Origin: Alphaproteobacteria bacterium WMHbin7
GTDB lineage: Bacteria > Pseudomonadota > Alphaproteobacteria > Rhodospirillales > WMHbin7
Assembly (NCBI GenBank): GCA_002753155.1
Contig: PDZW01000022.1
Span: 1 to 52,696 of the forward strand
Reading direction: 5' to 3'
DNA length: 52,696 nt
Shown: positions 25,880 through 40,222 of the stretch, piece by piece
How the letters are laid out: the number at the start of each line of letters is the position of its first letter
How positions within the stretch are numbered: the first letter of the stretch is position 1
The notes under the pieces: model-generated
Told to the model about the DNA's origin: nothing
Databases searched by the model: none
The model's input: only the letters and a program-made list of their open reading frames with translations
Position numbers and translations under genes: made by a program

Positions 25880-26910
25880 GGAGAAGTGGTCGTATCCACG
25901 CGCACCACCGCCGAGAGGCCGGGCACGATCCGCCCGGCCAGAGGATGGCTGTCGGGAAGGGCGATGCGCACGGGGACGCGCTGCACGACCTTGGTGAAGT
26001 TGCCGGTGGCGTTCTCTGGCGGCAACAGGCTGAAGCGCGCTCCCGAAGCGGGGGCGATGCTCTCGACATGCCCGGTGATGTCATGCTCGGGGTAGGCGTC
26101 GATTTTGATCAGTGCCGGCTGGCCGGGGCGCATGCGGGTAAGCTGGGTCTCCTTGAAATTGGCTTCCACCCAGACCTGTGCCAGGGGGACCACGACCAGA
26201 AGCTGGGTGCCGGGGCGCACATATTCCCCTACCTGGGCGGCGCGGTTGCCGATCACGCCATCGACCGGCGAGCGGATGACGGTGTTTTCAAGATCGATGC
26301 TGGTCAGGTCCACCTGCGCCTGGGCTTCCTCGACCTGGGCCTTGGCTTGGGCTAGTTCGGCTTCCAGCACGCTCACTTGACGCTTGGCGGCATCAACCCC
26401 GGCATGGGCGCGGTTCAAGTGGGCCGCCGTGCGTTCGGAATCGGCCTGGGTCAGGTCGAGCTTCTGGCGCGAGGCCGACTCGCTTTTGACCAACTGTCGG
26501 GTACGCTCGAAATCGCTGCGGGCCCGCTCGGTATCGGCCTTGGCGGCAGAGACATCCGCCCCCGCCTGGCGGATCGAGGACTCTTGAAGCTTAAGGCGCG
26601 CTTCGATCCCCGCCAGGGCCTGGCGGCGCGATTCAAGGATCGCCTGGGCCTGGTCGCGCCTAGCCTCATAGTCGCGGCTTTCCAGGCGGACAAGAATGTC
26701 GCCTGCCCGCACGGGTTGATTGTCGGCAACTTCGATGGCCGCGACATATCCCGCAATCCTGGCCGCCATCGAGGTGATGTCGCTGGCGACATAGGCGTCA
26801 TCGGTGCGTTCGATATGACGCCCGCTCCACCAATAGATTAAAGAGCCTGCGACCAGGGCCAGAAGGATAAGAGAAACAATGGCGATGCGTTTCTTGACCG
26901 GGGGCGGCAT
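25876..26910 (-). CDS. emrA: HlyD-family membrane fusion protein, EmrA-like, 344 aa
   Basis: A periplasmic adaptor linking EmrB to an outer-membrane channel. One N-terminal membrane anchor (about 8-29) precedes RTDDAYVASDITSMAARIAG, the biotinyl-lipoyl-like half. A long coiled-coil hairpin spans about 75-185 and the second half-motif reads IRSPVDGVIGNRAAQVGEYV. Length is normal. It is the first gene of the pair and is read from the operator region shared with the TetR gene. Confidence 0.92.
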   Translation of the reverse strand: MPPPVKKRIAIVSLILLALVAGSLIYWWSGRHIERTDDAYVASDITSMAARIAGYVAAIEVADNQPVRAGDILVRLESRDYEARRDQAQAILESRRQALAGIEARLKLQESSIRQAGADVSAAKADTERARSDFERTRQLVKSESASRQKLDLTQADSERTAAHLNRAHAGVDAAKRQVSVLEAELAQAKAQVEEAQAQVDLTSIDLENTVIRSPVDGVIGNRAAQVGEYVRPGTQLLVVVPLAQVWVEANFKETQLTRMRPGQPALIKIDAYPEHDITGHVESIAPASGARFSLLPPENATGNFTKVVQRVPVRIALPDSHPLAGRIVPGLSAVVRVDTTTSP

Positions 26911-26927
26911 GGGGCGGCCTTGCGGAA

Positions 26928-26950
26928 TTGAACTGAACGGTTTAGTTTAA
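26928..26950. promoter_or_regulatory. TetR-type operator between emrAB and its regulator
   Basis: AACTGAAC-G-GTTTAGTT (26931-26947) is a dyad with one mismatch in eight positions per arm, and symmetry continues partly into the flanks. It is the only strong dyad in the 70-bp divergent interval. Control of both genes by the TetR protein is the usual arrangement and is inferred here. Confidence 0.65.
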
Positions 26951-26980
26951 TACGCTGGGAAGGCGAGGGGGTCAAGATTC

Positions 26981-27628
26981 ATGGGTGCATCCAGGCAGCA
27001 AAGTCCGCAAATGGCCAAAGAGTTGCTGGGCAAGGGGGTGCTGATTCAGGAGGCCGCCAAGCGGCTTTTCATGAGCCAAGGCTATTCGGCCACCAGCATG
27101 GACGCCATCGCGGGCGCTGCGGGGGTCTCAAAGGCCACGCTGTATGCGCATTTCAAGTCCAAGCAGGCCCTCTTCGAGGCCATGGTGCAGGAGCGCTTCC
27201 GGGCCAATATGGGCGAAAATCTGCTCCCCCTGCATCTGGGCGACGATCCCTATGAGGGGCTTCTGGCCGTGGCAAGGCGCTTTCTGGGCATGTTGCTGTC
27301 GCAAGATGCCCTGGCCGCCTTTCGTCTCGTTCTGGCCGAATCTACCCGGTTGCCGGAATTGAGCGAGGCTTTCTACCGCTCCGGGCCTGCCCGCACGCTT
27401 CAGATGGTGGCGACCTATCTCGACTATCTGAACCAGCAAGGCCGGCTGCAGGTTCCGGACACTGCCACCGGGGCCGATCTGTTTCTGGGACAGTTGAAGG
27501 GCAAGCTTTACCTGAAATGCCTGCTGGGCCTGCAGAATGAGGCAAGCAGCGAAGAGATCGAACGCCACGCGGCGGTGGCGGCTGCGGCCTTTGTCGCCTC
27601 ATTTGCCCCTGTCGTCCCCAAGAAGTAG
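26981..27628 (+). CDS. TetR/AcrR-family repressor, 215 aa
   Basis: The N-terminal helix-turn-helix (about 15-60) reads AAKRLFMSQGYSATSMDAIA and GVSKATLYAHFKSKQALFEA, the standard TetR signature. The C-terminal ligand-binding domain is of the AefR-like kind. GAGGGGG precedes ATG 26981; ATG 27011 is possible. Divergent from emrAB, hence the likely local repressor released by exported compounds. Confidence 0.92.
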   Translation: MGASRQQSPQMAKELLGKGVLIQEAAKRLFMSQGYSATSMDAIAGAAGVSKATLYAHFKSKQALFEAMVQERFRANMGENLLPLHLGDDPYEGLLAVARRFLGMLLSQDALAAFRLVLAESTRLPELSEAFYRSGPARTLQMVATYLDYLNQQGRLQVPDTATGADLFLGQLKGKLYLKCLLGLQNEASSEEIERHAAVAAAAFVASFAPVVPKK

Positions 27629-27687
27629 AGATTTTCCCAGGACTTACCCCAAGGACTGGGTGATTGCGCAAAAGCCTAATCTTTCCC

Positions 27688-27716
27688 TTGACGGGCCTGG
27701 GTTCGGTGCATAGGAT
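27688..27716 (+). promoter_or_regulatory. Sigma70-type promoter of the str operon
   Basis: TTGACG (27688-27693) and TAGGAT (27711-27716) are separated by exactly 17 bases. It is the best promoter match in the 346-bp gap between the TetR gene and rpsL. It implies a leader of about 250 bases before rpsL. Confidence 0.75.
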
Positions 27717-27778
27717 GCGCGCCTCTTCGGGGAGCCGGTGGTAGGCAACGTCCTAGACGCGGTTATCTCGTTCAAAAA

Positions 27779-27894
27779 GCGCCGTTTCCCGGCGCGGATT
27801 TGAGCGGCGTAACGCCTCACAGATTGGTTCTCGAATAAAGAACGACCGGGTCCTCCCGGTTGTTTCTTTTTGCTTCGCCCGGTTTTGGCCGGGC
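27779..27894 (+). promoter_or_regulatory. Structured str-operon leader with terminator-like hairpin
   Basis: In order there are: GCGCCG/CGGCGC (27779-27795); GTTCT/AGAAC (27827-27843); ACCGGG/CCCGGT with a TCCT loop (27845-27860), extendable to about 14 bp and followed by TTTCTTTTT; and GCCCGG/CCGGGC (27877-27894). The GTTCT/AGAAC pairing uses bases (AGAAC) that the extended terminator stem also needs, so the two are mutually exclusive in part. This is the layout of an attenuator; the signal it would sense is unknown. Confidence 0.55.
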
Positions 27895-27974
27895 CGATGC
27901 TGCTTTGTCCGGCGGTGCCGGGCGGGGTTTTGAAGTGGTGTGACGACGTAAGGCAGGCAACGAAGGAAAGACGA

Positions 27975-28828
<854 letters not shown>

Positions 28829-28840
28829 GGACCTTTTTCG

Positions 28841-30919
<2,079 letters not shown>

Positions 30920-30946
30920 TAGATAGAAGGTTGGGAGAGCAGGACC

Positions 30947-32137
<1,191 letters not shown>

Positions 32138-32171
32138 TTGTTGGGGCAGGGTTAAAGGAAGGCATTCGCAC

Positions 32172-32480
32172 ATGGAAAGCCAAAATATCCGCATCCGCCT
32201 GAAGGCGTTCGATCACCGCGTGTTGGATGCGTCCACCCGCGAGATCGTCAATACCGCCAAGCGGACAGGCGCCCAGGTTCGCGGCCCCATCCCGCTGCCC
32301 ACCCGCATCGAGAAGTTTACGGTGAACCGCAGCCCGCACGTCGATAAGAAGTCGCGCGAGCAGTTCGAGATCCGTACGCACAAGCGTCTTCTCGACATCG
32401 TTGACCCCACGCCCCAGACGGTGGACGCGCTGATGAAGCTCGACCTCGCCGCCGGCGTGGACGTCGAGATCAAGCTCTAG
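32172..32480 (+). CDS. rpsJ: 30S ribosomal protein S10, 102 aa
   Basis: S10 is part of the 30S head and, with NusB, of antitermination complexes. [21 protein letters not shown] and [20 protein letters not shown] identify it. I chose ATG 32172; an open upstream extension overlaps tuf and is discarded. AAAGGAAGG precedes the start. No separate S10 promoter was seen in the 34 bases after tuf. Confidence 0.97.
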   Translation: MESQNIRIRLKAFDHRVLDASTREIVNTAKRTGAQVRGPIPLPTRIEKFTVNRSPHVDKKSREQFEIRTHKRLLDIVDPTPQTVDALMKLDLAAGVDVEIKL

Positions 32481-32496
32481 GAACGGAAACACGGCT

Positions 32497-33234
32497 ATGC
32501 GTACCGGTCTCATCGCCCAGAAGCTTGGCATTACCCGCATCTTCGCAGAAGACGGGGCCCATGTGCCCGTCACGGTGCTGAAGGTGTCGGATTGCCATGT
32601 GGTGGCCAACCGCACTCAGGACAAGGACGGCTATACCGCCGTTCAGCTGGGCATCGGCAAGGCCAAGGTCAAGAATGTGAACAAGCCGCAGCGCGGCCAC
32701 TTCGCCAAGGCGAAGGTGGAGCCCGCCAAGAAGCTGGTCGAGTTCCGCGTTTCCGCTGACGCCATGGTGCCCGTGGGCAGCCAGGTTCTGCCCAGCCATT
32801 TCATCGCGGGTCAGTTCGTCGACGTGACCGGAACCTCGAAGGGCCGCGGCTTCGCAGGCGTCATGCAGCGCCATAATTTTGGTGGCCTTGAGGCTTCGCA
32901 CGGCGTTTCCATCTCGCATCGCTCGCACGGCTCGACGGGTCATCGTCAGGATCCCGGCAAGACCTTCGCCGGCAAGAAAATGGCGGGCCATTGGGGCGAC
33001 AAGCGCATCACCACGCAGAATCTGAAGGTGGTGGGTTCGGACGACGCCGAGGGCTTGCTGCTGATCAAGGGCAATGTGCCGGGCGCAGAAGGCTCGTGGG
33101 TCATGATCCGCGATGCCGCCAAGAGGAAGCTGCCCAAGGAAGTGCCGTTTCCCGCTTCCGTGAAGGCCGCCGCCGTCGCCGCCGTTGACGAGACAGCCCC
33201 CGCTGCCGAAGTCAGCGAAGAGAAAAAGGACTAA
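32497..33234 (+). CDS. rplC: 50S ribosomal protein L3, 245 aa
   Basis: L3 lies near the peptidyl transferase centre. [35 protein letters not shown] and [19 protein letters not shown] identify it. The C-terminus carries an extra Ala/Glu-rich tail of about 30 residues, as in other alphaproteobacteria. Confidence 0.97.
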   Translation: MRTGLIAQKLGITRIFAEDGAHVPVTVLKVSDCHVVANRTQDKDGYTAVQLGIGKAKVKNVNKPQRGHFAKAKVEPAKKLVEFRVSADAMVPVGSQVLPSHFIAGQFVDVTGTSKGRGFAGVMQRHNFGGLEASHGVSISHRSHGSTGHRQDPGKTFAGKKMAGHWGDKRITTQNLKVVGSDDAEGLLLIKGNVPGAEGSWVMIRDAAKRKLPKEVPFPASVKAAAVAAVDETAPAAEVSEEKKD

Positions 33235-33240
33235 GCCGCC

Positions 33241-33861
33241 ATGAAGTGCGACGTCATCAATCTGGAAGCAGCCAAGGTTGGCTCGATCGATCTCGCGGAA
33301 GAGATCTTCGGCCTGCCCAAGCGCCCCGACATTCTGGCCCGCATGGTGCGTTGGCAGTTGGCCAAGCGTCAGGCCGGCACGCATGCCACCAAGGGCATTT
33401 CGCAGATCTCCGGCACCACCAAGAAGCCCTTCAAGCAGAAGGGCACGGGTTCGGCCCGTCAGGGGTCGATGCGCAGCCCGCAGTTCCGTGGCGGCGCCGT
33501 GATCTTCGGGCCGCAGCCCCGTTCGCATGCCTTCGACCTGCCCAAGAAGGTGCGCAAGCTGGCCCTAAGGGCTGCGCTTTCGGCCAAGGTTGCCGATGGC
33601 AAGCTGGTTATTCTGGATACCGCCCGTCTGGCCAATGGCAAGACAAAGGAGCTGGCCAACCGTTTCATCAAGCTGGGCTGGAACTCGGCGCTGATCGTTG
33701 ACGGCCTGGCTGTCGATGAGGGTTTTGCCCGCGCCGCTCGCAACATCGTCGGCATCGACGTGCTGCCCAGCCAGGGTGCGAACGTGTACGACATTCTGCG
33801 CCGCGACACGCTGGTCCTGACCAAGGACGCGGTTGAAGCCCTGGAGGCACGCCTGAAATGA
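33241..33861 (+). CDS. rplD: 50S ribosomal protein L4, 206 aa
   Basis: L4 binds 23S rRNA with a long loop into the exit tunnel. The basic loop [20 protein letters not shown] is characteristic. Overlaps rplW by four bases (ATGA). Whether L4 regulates the operon as in E. coli is unknown here; no S10 leader is present. Confidence 0.97.
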   Translation: MKCDVINLEAAKVGSIDLAEEIFGLPKRPDILARMVRWQLAKRQAGTHATKGISQISGTTKKPFKQKGTGSARQGSMRSPQFRGGAVIFGPQPRSHAFDLPKKVRKLALRAALSAKVADGKLVILDTARLANGKTKELANRFIKLGWNSALIVDGLAVDEGFARAARNIVGIDVLPSQGANVYDILRRDTLVLTKDAVEALEARLK

Positions 33862-34175
33862 GCCGCAAGATCGATGTCAAGCTCTCCAAGGAACGCATGT
33901 ACGATATCGTGCGCTCCCCGGTTATTACCGAGAAGGCCACGCTGGGCTCCGAGCACAGCCAGGTGACTTTCCGCGTTCCGCTCGCCGCGACCAAGCCTGA
34001 AATCAAGGCCGCCGTCGAAGGCATTTTCAATGTCAAGGTCAAGGCGGTGAATACCCTGGTCGCCAAGGGCAAGACGAAGAGCTTCCGTGGCAAGAAGGCG
34101 GTCCGTTCGGACGTCAAGAAGGCCATGGTGACTCTGGCCGAAGGCCACAGCATCGACGTTTCGACGGGAATCTGA
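33858..34175 (+). CDS. rplW: 50S ribosomal protein L23, 105 aa
   Basis: L23 lies at the tunnel exit and docks trigger factor and [23 protein letters not shown] and [20 protein letters not shown] identify it. The N-terminus is about ten residues longer than in E. coli. Coupled to rplD by ATGA overlap. Confidence 0.96.
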   Translation: MSRKIDVKLSKERMYDIVRSPVITEKATLGSEHSQVTFRVPLAATKPEIKAAVEGIFNVKVKAVNTLVAKGKTKSFRGKKAVRSDVKKAMVTLAEGHSIDVSTGI

Positions 34176-34178
34176 CGC

Positions 34179-35012
34179 ATGGCACTCAAGTCATACAAAC
34201 CCTCCACACCCGGCCAGCGTCAGCTGGTGCTGGTTGACCGTTCCGGCCTTTGGAAAGGCAAGCCCGAGAAGACCCTGACCGAGGGCAAAAGCTCGTCGGG
34301 CGGGCGCAACAATCATGGCCGCATTACCGTGCGGTTCAGGGGCGGCGGGCACAAGCAGAGCTATCGCATCGTCGATTTCAAGCGCACCACCGAAGGTGCC
34401 GCTACGGTCGAGCGCCTGGAATACGATCCCAACCGCACCGCCTTCATTGCGCTGATCAAGTTCGAGGACGGCGCACTTGCCTATATCCTGGCGCCGCAGC
34501 GTCTGGCCGTGGGCGACGTGGTGATTTCCGGTGATCGCGCCGACATCAAGCCCGGCAATTGCATGCCTTTGAAGAACATGCCGGTGGGCACCATCATCCA
34601 CAATATCGAGATGAAGCCCGGCAAGGGCGGACAGATGGCCCGTTCGGCCGGTACTTACGCCCAGCTCGTGGGCAAAGATGCCGGGCGCGCCCAGATCAAG
34701 CTGTCCAGCGGTGAAGTGCGGTTGGTCAGCGGCGAATGCCGCGCCACCGTGGGCGCCGTTTCCAACCCCGATCAGCAGAACATTTCGATCGGCAAGGCCG
34801 GTCGCCAGCGTTGGCTGGGCAAGCGCCCGCACGTTCGCGGCGTTGCCATGAACCCGATCGATCACCCGCATGGCGGCGGCGAAGGCCGCACCTCGGGCGG
34901 CCGTCATCCGGTCACCCCTTGGGGCAAGCCGACCAAGGGCAAGAGGACTCGCAACAACAAGCGCACCGATGGCATGATTGTTCGCCGTCGCCACGTCGCT
35001 AAGAAGAAATAA
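34179..35012 (+). CDS. rplB: 50S ribosomal protein L2, 277 aa
   Basis: L2 supports subunit joining and peptidyl transfer. [40 protein letters not shown] and the C-terminal [18 protein letters not shown] are diagnostic, including the conserved His near the peptidyl transferase centre. Standard length. Confidence 0.98.
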   Translation: MALKSYKPSTPGQRQLVLVDRSGLWKGKPEKTLTEGKSSSGGRNNHGRITVRFRGGGHKQSYRIVDFKRTTEGAATVERLEYDPNRTAFIALIKFEDGALAYILAPQRLAVGDVVISGDRADIKPGNCMPLKNMPVGTIIHNIEMKPGKGGQMARSAGTYAQLVGKDAGRAQIKLSSGEVRLVSGECRATVGAVSNPDQQNISIGKAGRQRWLGKRPHVRGVAMNPIDHPHGGGEGRTSGGRHPVTPWGKPTKGKRTRNNKRTDGMIVRRRHVAKKK

Positions 35013-35024
35013 GGAGACGGGACC

Positions 35025-35303
35025 GTGACTCGCTCGGTATGGAAAGGCCCGTTCGTCGAAGGCTTCCTTCTTAAGAAGGCGGAAAAGACGCGCACATCGG
35101 GACGCAACGAAGTGATCAAGATGTGGTCGCGCCGTTCGACCATTCTCCCCCAGTTCGTGGGTCTGACCTTTGGCGTCTACAACGGACAGAAGTTCATTCC
35201 GGTGCTGGTGACCGAGAACATGATCGGCCACAAATTTGGCGAATTCTCGCCGACGCGCACCTTCCACGGCCATGCCGCCGACAAGAAGGCAAAGAGGAAG
35301 TAA
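35025..35303 (+). CDS. rpsS: 30S ribosomal protein S19, 92 aa
   Basis: S19 sits in the 30S head with S13. It begins with GTG and reads [20 protein letters not shown], then [26 protein letters not shown] precedes the GTG, supporting that start. Confidence 0.97.
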   Translation: MTRSVWKGPFVEGFLLKKAEKTRTSGRNEVIKMWSRRSTILPQFVGLTFGVYNGQKFIPVLVTENMIGHKFGEFSPTRTFHGHAADKKAKRK

Positions 35304-35306
35304 GCC

Positions 35307-35687
35307 ATGGGCAAGAAAGCCGTCGAACGCGATCTGGCAGACAACGAGGCCAAGGCTTTTGCCACCTCGATTCGCACCAGTCCCAGGAAGCTCAATCTGG
35401 TGGCCGAGTCCATTCGTGGATTGTCGGTGGCCAGCGCCATCTCGCAGTTGACCTTTTCCAAGCGCCGCATTGCGGGCGCGGTCAAGAAGGTGGTGCAGTC
35501 GGCCGTCGCCAACGCCGAGAACAATCACCAGCTCGACGTCGATCGTCTGGTCGTGGCCGAGGCCTTCGTGGGCAAGGGCATCGTCATGAAGCGCTTTCAC
35601 GCCCGCGCTCGCGGACGTTCGGGCCGTATCGAAAAGCCGTTCAGTAACCTCACCGTCATCGTGCGTGAGCGTAAGGAGAAGGTCTGA
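35307..35687 (+). CDS. rplV: 50S ribosomal protein L22, 126 aa
   Basis: L22 lines the exit tunnel. [20 protein letters not shown] and the C-terminal [20 protein letters not shown] identify it. Its TGA overlaps the rpsC ATG by one base (TGATG). Confidence 0.97.
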   Translation: MGKKAVERDLADNEAKAFATSIRTSPRKLNLVAESIRGLSVASAISQLTFSKRRIAGAVKKVVQSAVANAENNHQLDVDRLVVAEAFVGKGIVMKRFHARARGRSGRIEKPFSNLTVIVRERKEKV

Positions 35688-36379
35688 TGGGTCATAAAGT
35701 CAATCCGGTCGGCCTTAGGCTCGGCATCAACCGCACGTGGGATTCGCGTTGGTTCGCCGACAGCGACTACGGCAAGATGCTGCATGAGGATCTCAAGCTG
35801 AAGGAATACCTGCACAAGCGCCTGGCTCAGGCTGGCGTGGCCAAGGTCGTGGTCGAGCGTCCCGCCAAAAAGGCGCGAGTGACGCTGCATTCGGCCCGTC
35901 CCGGCGTGGTCATCGGCAAGAAGGGTGCGGACATCGAGGTCCTGCGCAAGGAACTCTCGAAGATGACCGGCTCCGAGGTCAATCTCAACATCCTGGAAAT
36001 CCGCAAGCCCGAGTTGGACGCCCGTCTGGTCGCCGAGAACATCGCCCAGCAGCTGGAGCGCCGCGTCTCTTTCCGCCGCGCCATGAAGCGTGCCGTTCAG
36101 TCGGCGATGCGCCTGGGTGCGCTTGGCATCCGGATCAATTGCTCGGGCCGTCTGGGTGGCGCTGAAATCGCCCGCATGGAATGGTACCGCGAAGGCCGCG
36201 TGCCTCTGCACACGTTGCGCGCCGACATCGATTATGGCGTTGCGACCGCCAAGACCACCTATGGCACCTGCGGTGTCAAGGTATGGGTGTTCAAGGGCGA
36301 AGTGCTGGCGCACGATCCGATGGCGACCGAGCGTCAGGCCGCCGAGGGTCAGACGACCTCGCGCACAGTGACCGCGTAA
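35687..36379 (+). CDS. rpsC: 30S ribosomal protein S3, 230 aa
   Basis: S3 lies at the mRNA entry site. [20 protein letters not shown], the KH-domain motif [14 protein letters not shown] and the C-terminal [20 protein letters not shown] identify it. AAGGAGAAGG precedes the start within rplV. Confidence 0.98.
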   Translation: MGHKVNPVGLRLGINRTWDSRWFADSDYGKMLHEDLKLKEYLHKRLAQAGVAKVVVERPAKKARVTLHSARPGVVIGKKGADIEVLRKELSKMTGSEVNLNILEIRKPELDARLVAENIAQQLERRVSFRRAMKRAVQSAMRLGALGIRINCSGRLGGAEIARMEWYREGRVPLHTLRADIDYGVATAKTTYGTCGVKVWVFKGEVLAHDPMATERQAAEGQTTSRTVTA

Positions 36380-36391
36380 AGGGCTAGGAAC

Positions 36392-36808
36392 ATGCTTTCA
36401 CCGAAACGCACGAAATTCCGCAAGGCCCACAAGGGCCGCATCAAGGGTCTGGCCAAGGGCGGCACGGCGCTCAACTTCGGCTCGCATGGGCTGAAGGCCC
36501 TGGAGCCCGAGCGCGTCACGGCGCGTCAGATCGAAGCGGCTCGCCGCGCCATCACGCGCCACATGAAGCGCCAAGGCCGCGTGTGGATCCGTATCTTCCC
36601 GGATGTGCCGGTGTCTTCGAAGCCTGCCGAAGTGCGCATGGGTTCGGGCAAGGGTACGCCGGAATTCTGGGTGGCCCGCGTCAAGCCCGGCCGCATTCTG
36701 TTCGAGGTTGACGGCGTGTCCGACACCATCGCCCGCGAGGCCTTCTTGCTGGCGGCGGCCAAGTTGCCGATCAAGACCAAGATCGTTACCCGCATGATGG
36801 AGGCTTAA
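36392..36808 (+). CDS. rplP: 50S ribosomal protein L16, 138 aa
   Basis: L16 is near the A-site tRNA elbow. [40 protein letters not shown] and [20 protein letters not shown] identify it. Only one base separates it from rpmC. Confidence 0.97.
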   Translation: MLSPKRTKFRKAHKGRIKGLAKGGTALNFGSHGLKALEPERVTARQIEAARRAITRHMKRQGRVWIRIFPDVPVSSKPAEVRMGSGKGTPEFWVARVKPGRILFEVDGVSDTIAREAFLLAAAKLPIKTKIVTRMMEA

Positions 36809-36809
36809 G

Positions 36810-37013
36810 ATGACTCTGGCAGCCGATCATCGCGCCAAGACGCCCGATCAGCTCAAGGAACAGCTGATCACCCTGAAGAAGGAGCAGTTCAATCTGCGCT
36901 TCCAGAGGGCTTCGGGCCAGCTTGAGAATACATCCCGCGTGCGCGAGGTGCGCCGCGAAATCGCCCGCATCAAGACCGTTTTGGGCCAAAAAGCCCAAGC
37001 GGCAGCGAAGTAA
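36810..37013 (+). CDS. rpmC: 50S ribosomal protein L29, 67 aa
   Basis: A small helical protein at the tunnel exit. [20 protein letters not shown] and [19 protein letters not shown] identify it. Length is typical of alphaproteobacteria. Confidence 0.96.
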   Translation: MTLAADHRAKTPDQLKEQLITLKKEQFNLRFQRASGQLENTSRVREVRREIARIKTVLGQKAQAAAK

Positions 37014-37025
37014 GGAGAACCAGAG

Positions 37026-37277
37026 ATGCCGAGGCGCATTCTTCAAGGCGTGGTGGTGAGCGACAAGATGGACAAGACCATCGTGGTCAAGGTCGAACGC
37101 CGCGTCATGCACCCGATCTACAAGAAGTTCATCAAGCGTTCGAAGAAGTATCACGCGCATGATGAAAACAATCTGTGCAAGACTGGCGACGTGGTGCGTA
37201 TCCGCGAAACCAAGCCGATTTCCAAGACCAAGACCTGGGAAGTGCTGAGCGACAGCGCTGCCGCGGTCAAGGCCTAA
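37026..37277 (+). CDS. rpsQ: 30S ribosomal protein S17, 83 aa
   Basis: S17 is an OB-fold early assembly protein. [20 protein letters not shown] and [20 protein letters not shown] identify it. AAGGAGAACC precedes the start. Confidence 0.97.
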   Translation: MPRRILQGVVVSDKMDKTIVVKVERRVMHPIYKKFIKRSKKYHAHDENNLCKTGDVVRIRETKPISKTKTWEVLSDSAAAVKA

Positions 37278-37298
37278 GGACAGGGAAGGAATACCGAT

Positions 37299-37667
37299 AT
37301 GATCCAGATGCAGTCCAACCTGGACGTCGCCGATAATTCGGGCGCACGCAAGGTTATGTGCATCAAGGTGCTGGGCGGTTCGCAGCGCCGTGTGGCCGGG
37401 GTGGGCGACGTCATCGTCGTTTCCATCAAGGAGGCCATCCCCAAGGGCCGCGTGAAGAAGGGTGACGTGCATCGCGCCGTCATCGTTCGCACCGCCAAGG
37501 AGATTCGCCGCGCTGACGGTACGGCCATCCGCTTCGACAAGAACGCGGCCGTGCTGATCAACAAGCAGGGCGAGCCCATCGGCACCCGCATCTTTGGCCC
37601 CGTCACGCGCGAGCTGCGGGCCAAGAAGTATATGAAGATCATTTCGTTGGCTCCCGAGGTGCTTTGA
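37299..37667 (+). CDS. rplN: 50S ribosomal protein L14, 122 aa
   Basis: L14 is at the subunit interface. [20 protein letters not shown] and [20 protein letters not shown] identify it. First gene of the spc-type block; no separate promoter was found in the 21 bases upstream. Stop overlaps rplX start (TGATG). Confidence 0.98.
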   Translation: MIQMQSNLDVADNSGARKVMCIKVLGGSQRRVAGVGDVIVVSIKEAIPKGRVKKGDVHRAVIVRTAKEIRRADGTAIRFDKNAAVLINKQGEPIGTRIFGPVTRELRAKKYMKIISLAPEVL

Positions 37668-37984
37668 TGGCTGCCAAGATCAAAAAGGGCGATCGCGTCG
37701 TCGTGATCGCAGGAAAGGACAAGGGCAAGCAGGGCGATGTCCTGCGTTCGATGCCGAGCGAAAGCCGCGTCGTCGTGCAAGGCGTGAATATGATCAAGCG
37801 CCATACCAAGCCCAGTGCATCGCATCCGGGCGGCATTGTCGAGCGTGAGGCCGGTATTCACGTCTCCAATCTCGCCCATATCGACCCCAAGGACGGCAAG
37901 CCGGCCCGGGTTGGATTCAAGACTCTCGAGGACGGCCGCAAGGTGCGCGTTTCAAAGCGCAGCGGCGAGTCCATCGATCGCTAG
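37667..37984 (+). CDS. rplX: 50S ribosomal protein L24, 105 aa
   Basis: L24 is an assembly initiator with a KOW motif ([20 protein letters not shown]). ATG 37667 is preferred to a TTG three bases earlier because it overlaps the rplN stop in the usual TGATG manner. Confidence 0.96.
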   Translation: MAAKIKKGDRVVVIAGKDKGKQGDVLRSMPSESRVVVQGVNMIKRHTKPSASHPGGIVEREAGIHVSNLAHIDPKDGKPARVGFKTLEDGRKVRVSKRSGESIDR

Positions 37985-38000
37985 GGAGAGGATGAGGAAC

Positions 38001-38546
38001 ATGGCGAATCCCCGCCTCAAGGACGTCTATGAGAGCAAGGTCAAGGCCGCTCTCAAGGAACAGTTCGGCTACAGCAACGTCATGCAGATTCCGCGTCTGC
38101 AGAAGATCGTGGTCAATATGGGTGTTGGCGAGGCTTCTGCCGACTCCAAGAAGATCGATCTGGCCGTCGCGGAACTGACCGCCATCACCGGCCAGAAGCC
38201 GGTCGTGACCAAGGCCAAGAAGGCCATCGCCGGGTTCAAGATCCGCGAGGGCATGGCCATCGGCTGCATGGTTACATTACGACGCGAGCGTATGTGGGAG
38301 TTTCTCGACCGCCTGCTCAACATCGCCATGCCCCGCATCCGCGACTTTCGCGGCATCTCGGGGAAGTGCTTCGACGGGCGCGGCAACTTCAACATGGGCT
38401 TGAAGGAACAGATCATCTTCCCCGAAATCAACTACGACAAGGTTGACAAGATCCGGGGTATGGATATCGCCATCGTCACCACCGCGAAGACCGACGAGGA
38501 GTGCAAGGCACTGCTCAAGGGCTTCGACATGCCTTTCGCCAACTGA
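38001..38546 (+). CDS. rplE: 50S ribosomal protein L5, 181 aa
   Basis: L5 binds 5S rRNA and contacts S13. [40 protein letters not shown] and [20 protein letters not shown] identify it. GGATGAGG precedes ATG 38001; ATG 37992 in frame is less likely. Confidence 0.97.
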   Translation: MANPRLKDVYESKVKAALKEQFGYSNVMQIPRLQKIVVNMGVGEASADSKKIDLAVAELTAITGQKPVVTKAKKAIAGFKIREGMAIGCMVTLRRERMWEFLDRLLNIAMPRIRDFRGISGKCFDGRGNFNMGLKEQIIFPEINYDKVDKIRGMDIAIVTTAKTDEECKALLKGFDMPFAN

Positions 38547-38565
38547 CCGGTTAGGAACTAGGGAT

Positions 38566-38871
38566 ATGGCTAAGCTCAGTTCCATTGAAAAGAACAAGAA
38601 GCGCGCTCGCATGATCAAGAGCCAGGCGGCCAAGCGGACGCGCCTTAAGGCAGTGGTCATGAACCGGGAGGCTTCCGCTGAGGAGCGTTTCGAGGCGACC
38701 ATGAAGCTCGCCGAGATGCCCCGCAACGGAGCGGCCAGCCGGTATCGGCTGCGCTGCGAACTTACGGGCCGCCCGCGCGGCAACTATCGCAAATTCAAGT
38801 TGTGCCGTATTGCACTACGCGATTTGGCGAACTGGGGTCAGATCCCCGGTGTCGTCAAGTCGAGCTGGTAA
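38566..38871 (+). CDS. rpsN: 30S ribosomal protein S14, 101 aa
   Basis: This is the long S14 form without the CxxC zinc pairs; only two cysteines, both C-terminal, are present. [20 protein letters not shown] and [20 protein letters not shown] identify it. I chose ATG 38566; the frame is open upstream into rplE but that part is not S14. Confidence 0.96.
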   Translation: MAKLSSIEKNKKRARMIKSQAAKRTRLKAVVMNREASAEERFEATMKLAEMPRNGAASRYRLRCELTGRPRGNYRKFKLCRIALRDLANWGQIPGVVKSSW

Positions 38872-38886
38872 GGAGGGGCAGGAACA

Positions 38887-39285
38887 ATGTCGTTAACCGA
38901 TCCTCTTGGCGATCTCTTGACACGGATTCGCAACGGGCAACAAGCCCGTAAAGCGTCCGTTATAGCGCCCGCCTCGAAATTGCGTGAAAACGTTCTCGAC
39001 GTGCTTAAGCGCGAGGGATATATCCGCGGCTACGCACGCGGCAACCGTCGCCCGGGAGTCGATGAGATCACCATCGAGCTCAAATACAACGAGGGCGAAC
39101 CCGTGATCCGCGAGATCGCGCGCATCTCCACGCCGGGGCGGCGCGTCTACTCGAAGATCAAGGATCTGCCCAAGGTCTATAATGGACTGGGCATCTCCAT
39201 CCTCTCGACGCCCAAGGGCGTCATGTCGGATGCCGAAGCGCGCGTCGCCAATGTTGGCGGCGAAGTGCTTTGCCAGGTCTTCTAG
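38887..39285 (+). CDS. rpsH: 30S ribosomal protein S8, 132 aa
   Basis: S8 nucleates the 30S central domain. [20 protein letters not shown] and the C-terminal [20 protein letters not shown] identify it. A strong AAGGAGGGG site precedes it. Confidence 0.97.
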   Translation: MSLTDPLGDLLTRIRNGQQARKASVIAPASKLRENVLDVLKREGYIRGYARGNRRPGVDEITIELKYNEGEPVIREIARISTPGRRVYSKIKDLPKVYNGLGISILSTPKGVMSDAEARVANVGGEVLCQVF

Positions 39286-39293
39286 GGGGAGCC

Positions 39294-39827
39294 ATGTCAC
39301 GCGTTGGAAAATATCCCGTGACGGTGCCTTCGGGCGTTACCGTCACTATCGCGAACCAGCAATTGACCGCCAAGGGCAAGCTGGGACAGATCGTGCTGCC
39401 TCTGACCGACGAGGTCGATGTGTCGATGGAAGGCACGCAGGTTTGGGTCAAGCCCAGAAGCACGACCAAGAAGGCCCGCATGATGTGGGGCACCACGCGC
39501 GCCCATGTCAACAACATGGTCAAGGGCGTTTCCGAGGGCTTCAAGATCAATCTTGAAATCAACGGCGTCGGCTACCGTGCTGCCGTTCAGGGCAAGAATC
39601 TGCAGCTTCAGCTGGGCTACAGCCACGATATCGTTTACCCGATTCCGGCCGATGTTCAGATCGCCTGCGAAAAGCCGACAGCCATCACCATCACCGGTGC
39701 CAGCCGTCAGCGCGTGGGTCAGGTTGCGGCTGAAATTCGTGGCTATCGCGGCCCTGAGCCCTACAAGGGCAAGGGCATCAAGTACGACACCGAGACCATC
39801 TTGCGCAAAGAAGGCAAGAAGAAGTAA
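39294..39827 (+). CDS. rplF: 50S ribosomal protein L6, 177 aa
   Basis: L6 lies by the factor-binding site. [20 protein letters not shown] and [20 protein letters not shown] identify it. AGGGGGAG precedes ATG 39294. Confidence 0.97.
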   Translation: MSRVGKYPVTVPSGVTVTIANQQLTAKGKLGQIVLPLTDEVDVSMEGTQVWVKPRSTTKKARMMWGTTRAHVNNMVKGVSEGFKINLEINGVGYRAAVQGKNLQLQLGYSHDIVYPIPADVQIACEKPTAITITGASRQRVGQVAAEIRGYRGPEPYKGKGIKYDTETILRKEGKKK

Positions 39828-39838
39828 GGACGACGGAT

Positions 39839-40201
39839 ATGGCGAACGCATTGTTCCTTTTCGAACGCCGCAAGGCGCGCACTCGGGCCCAGATTCGCAA
39901 GAAGGGTTACGGACGCCCGCGTCTGTCGGTCTTCCGCTCGGGTCAGCATATGTATGCTCAGGTCATCGACGACGCCAAGGGATGCACCCTGGTTGCCGCT
40001 TCGACCCTGGACAAGTCGCTGAAGACCGGTTTGAAGACCGGGGCCGACTCATCGGCGGCCGCCCAGGTGGGCAAGCTGATCGCCGAGCGCGCCCTGGCCG
40101 CCGGAATCAAGGACGTGGTGTTCGACCGCGGCGGTTACATGTTTCACGGCAGGGTCAAGGCCCTGGCCGAGGCGGCCCGCGAGGGCGGCCTCAACTTCTA
40201 A
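39839..40201 (+). CDS. rplR: 50S ribosomal protein L18, 120 aa
   Basis: L18 binds 5S r[23 protein letters not shown] and the C-terminal [20 protein letters not shown] identify it. Confidence 0.97.
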   Translation: MANALFLFERRKARTRAQIRKKGYGRPRLSVFRSGQHMYAQVIDDAKGCTLVAASTLDKSLKTGLKTGADSSAAAQVGKLIAERALAAGIKDVVFDRGGYMFHGRVKALAEAAREGGLNF

Positions 40202-40222
40202 TTAGGCAAGGGATCCTGGCTC

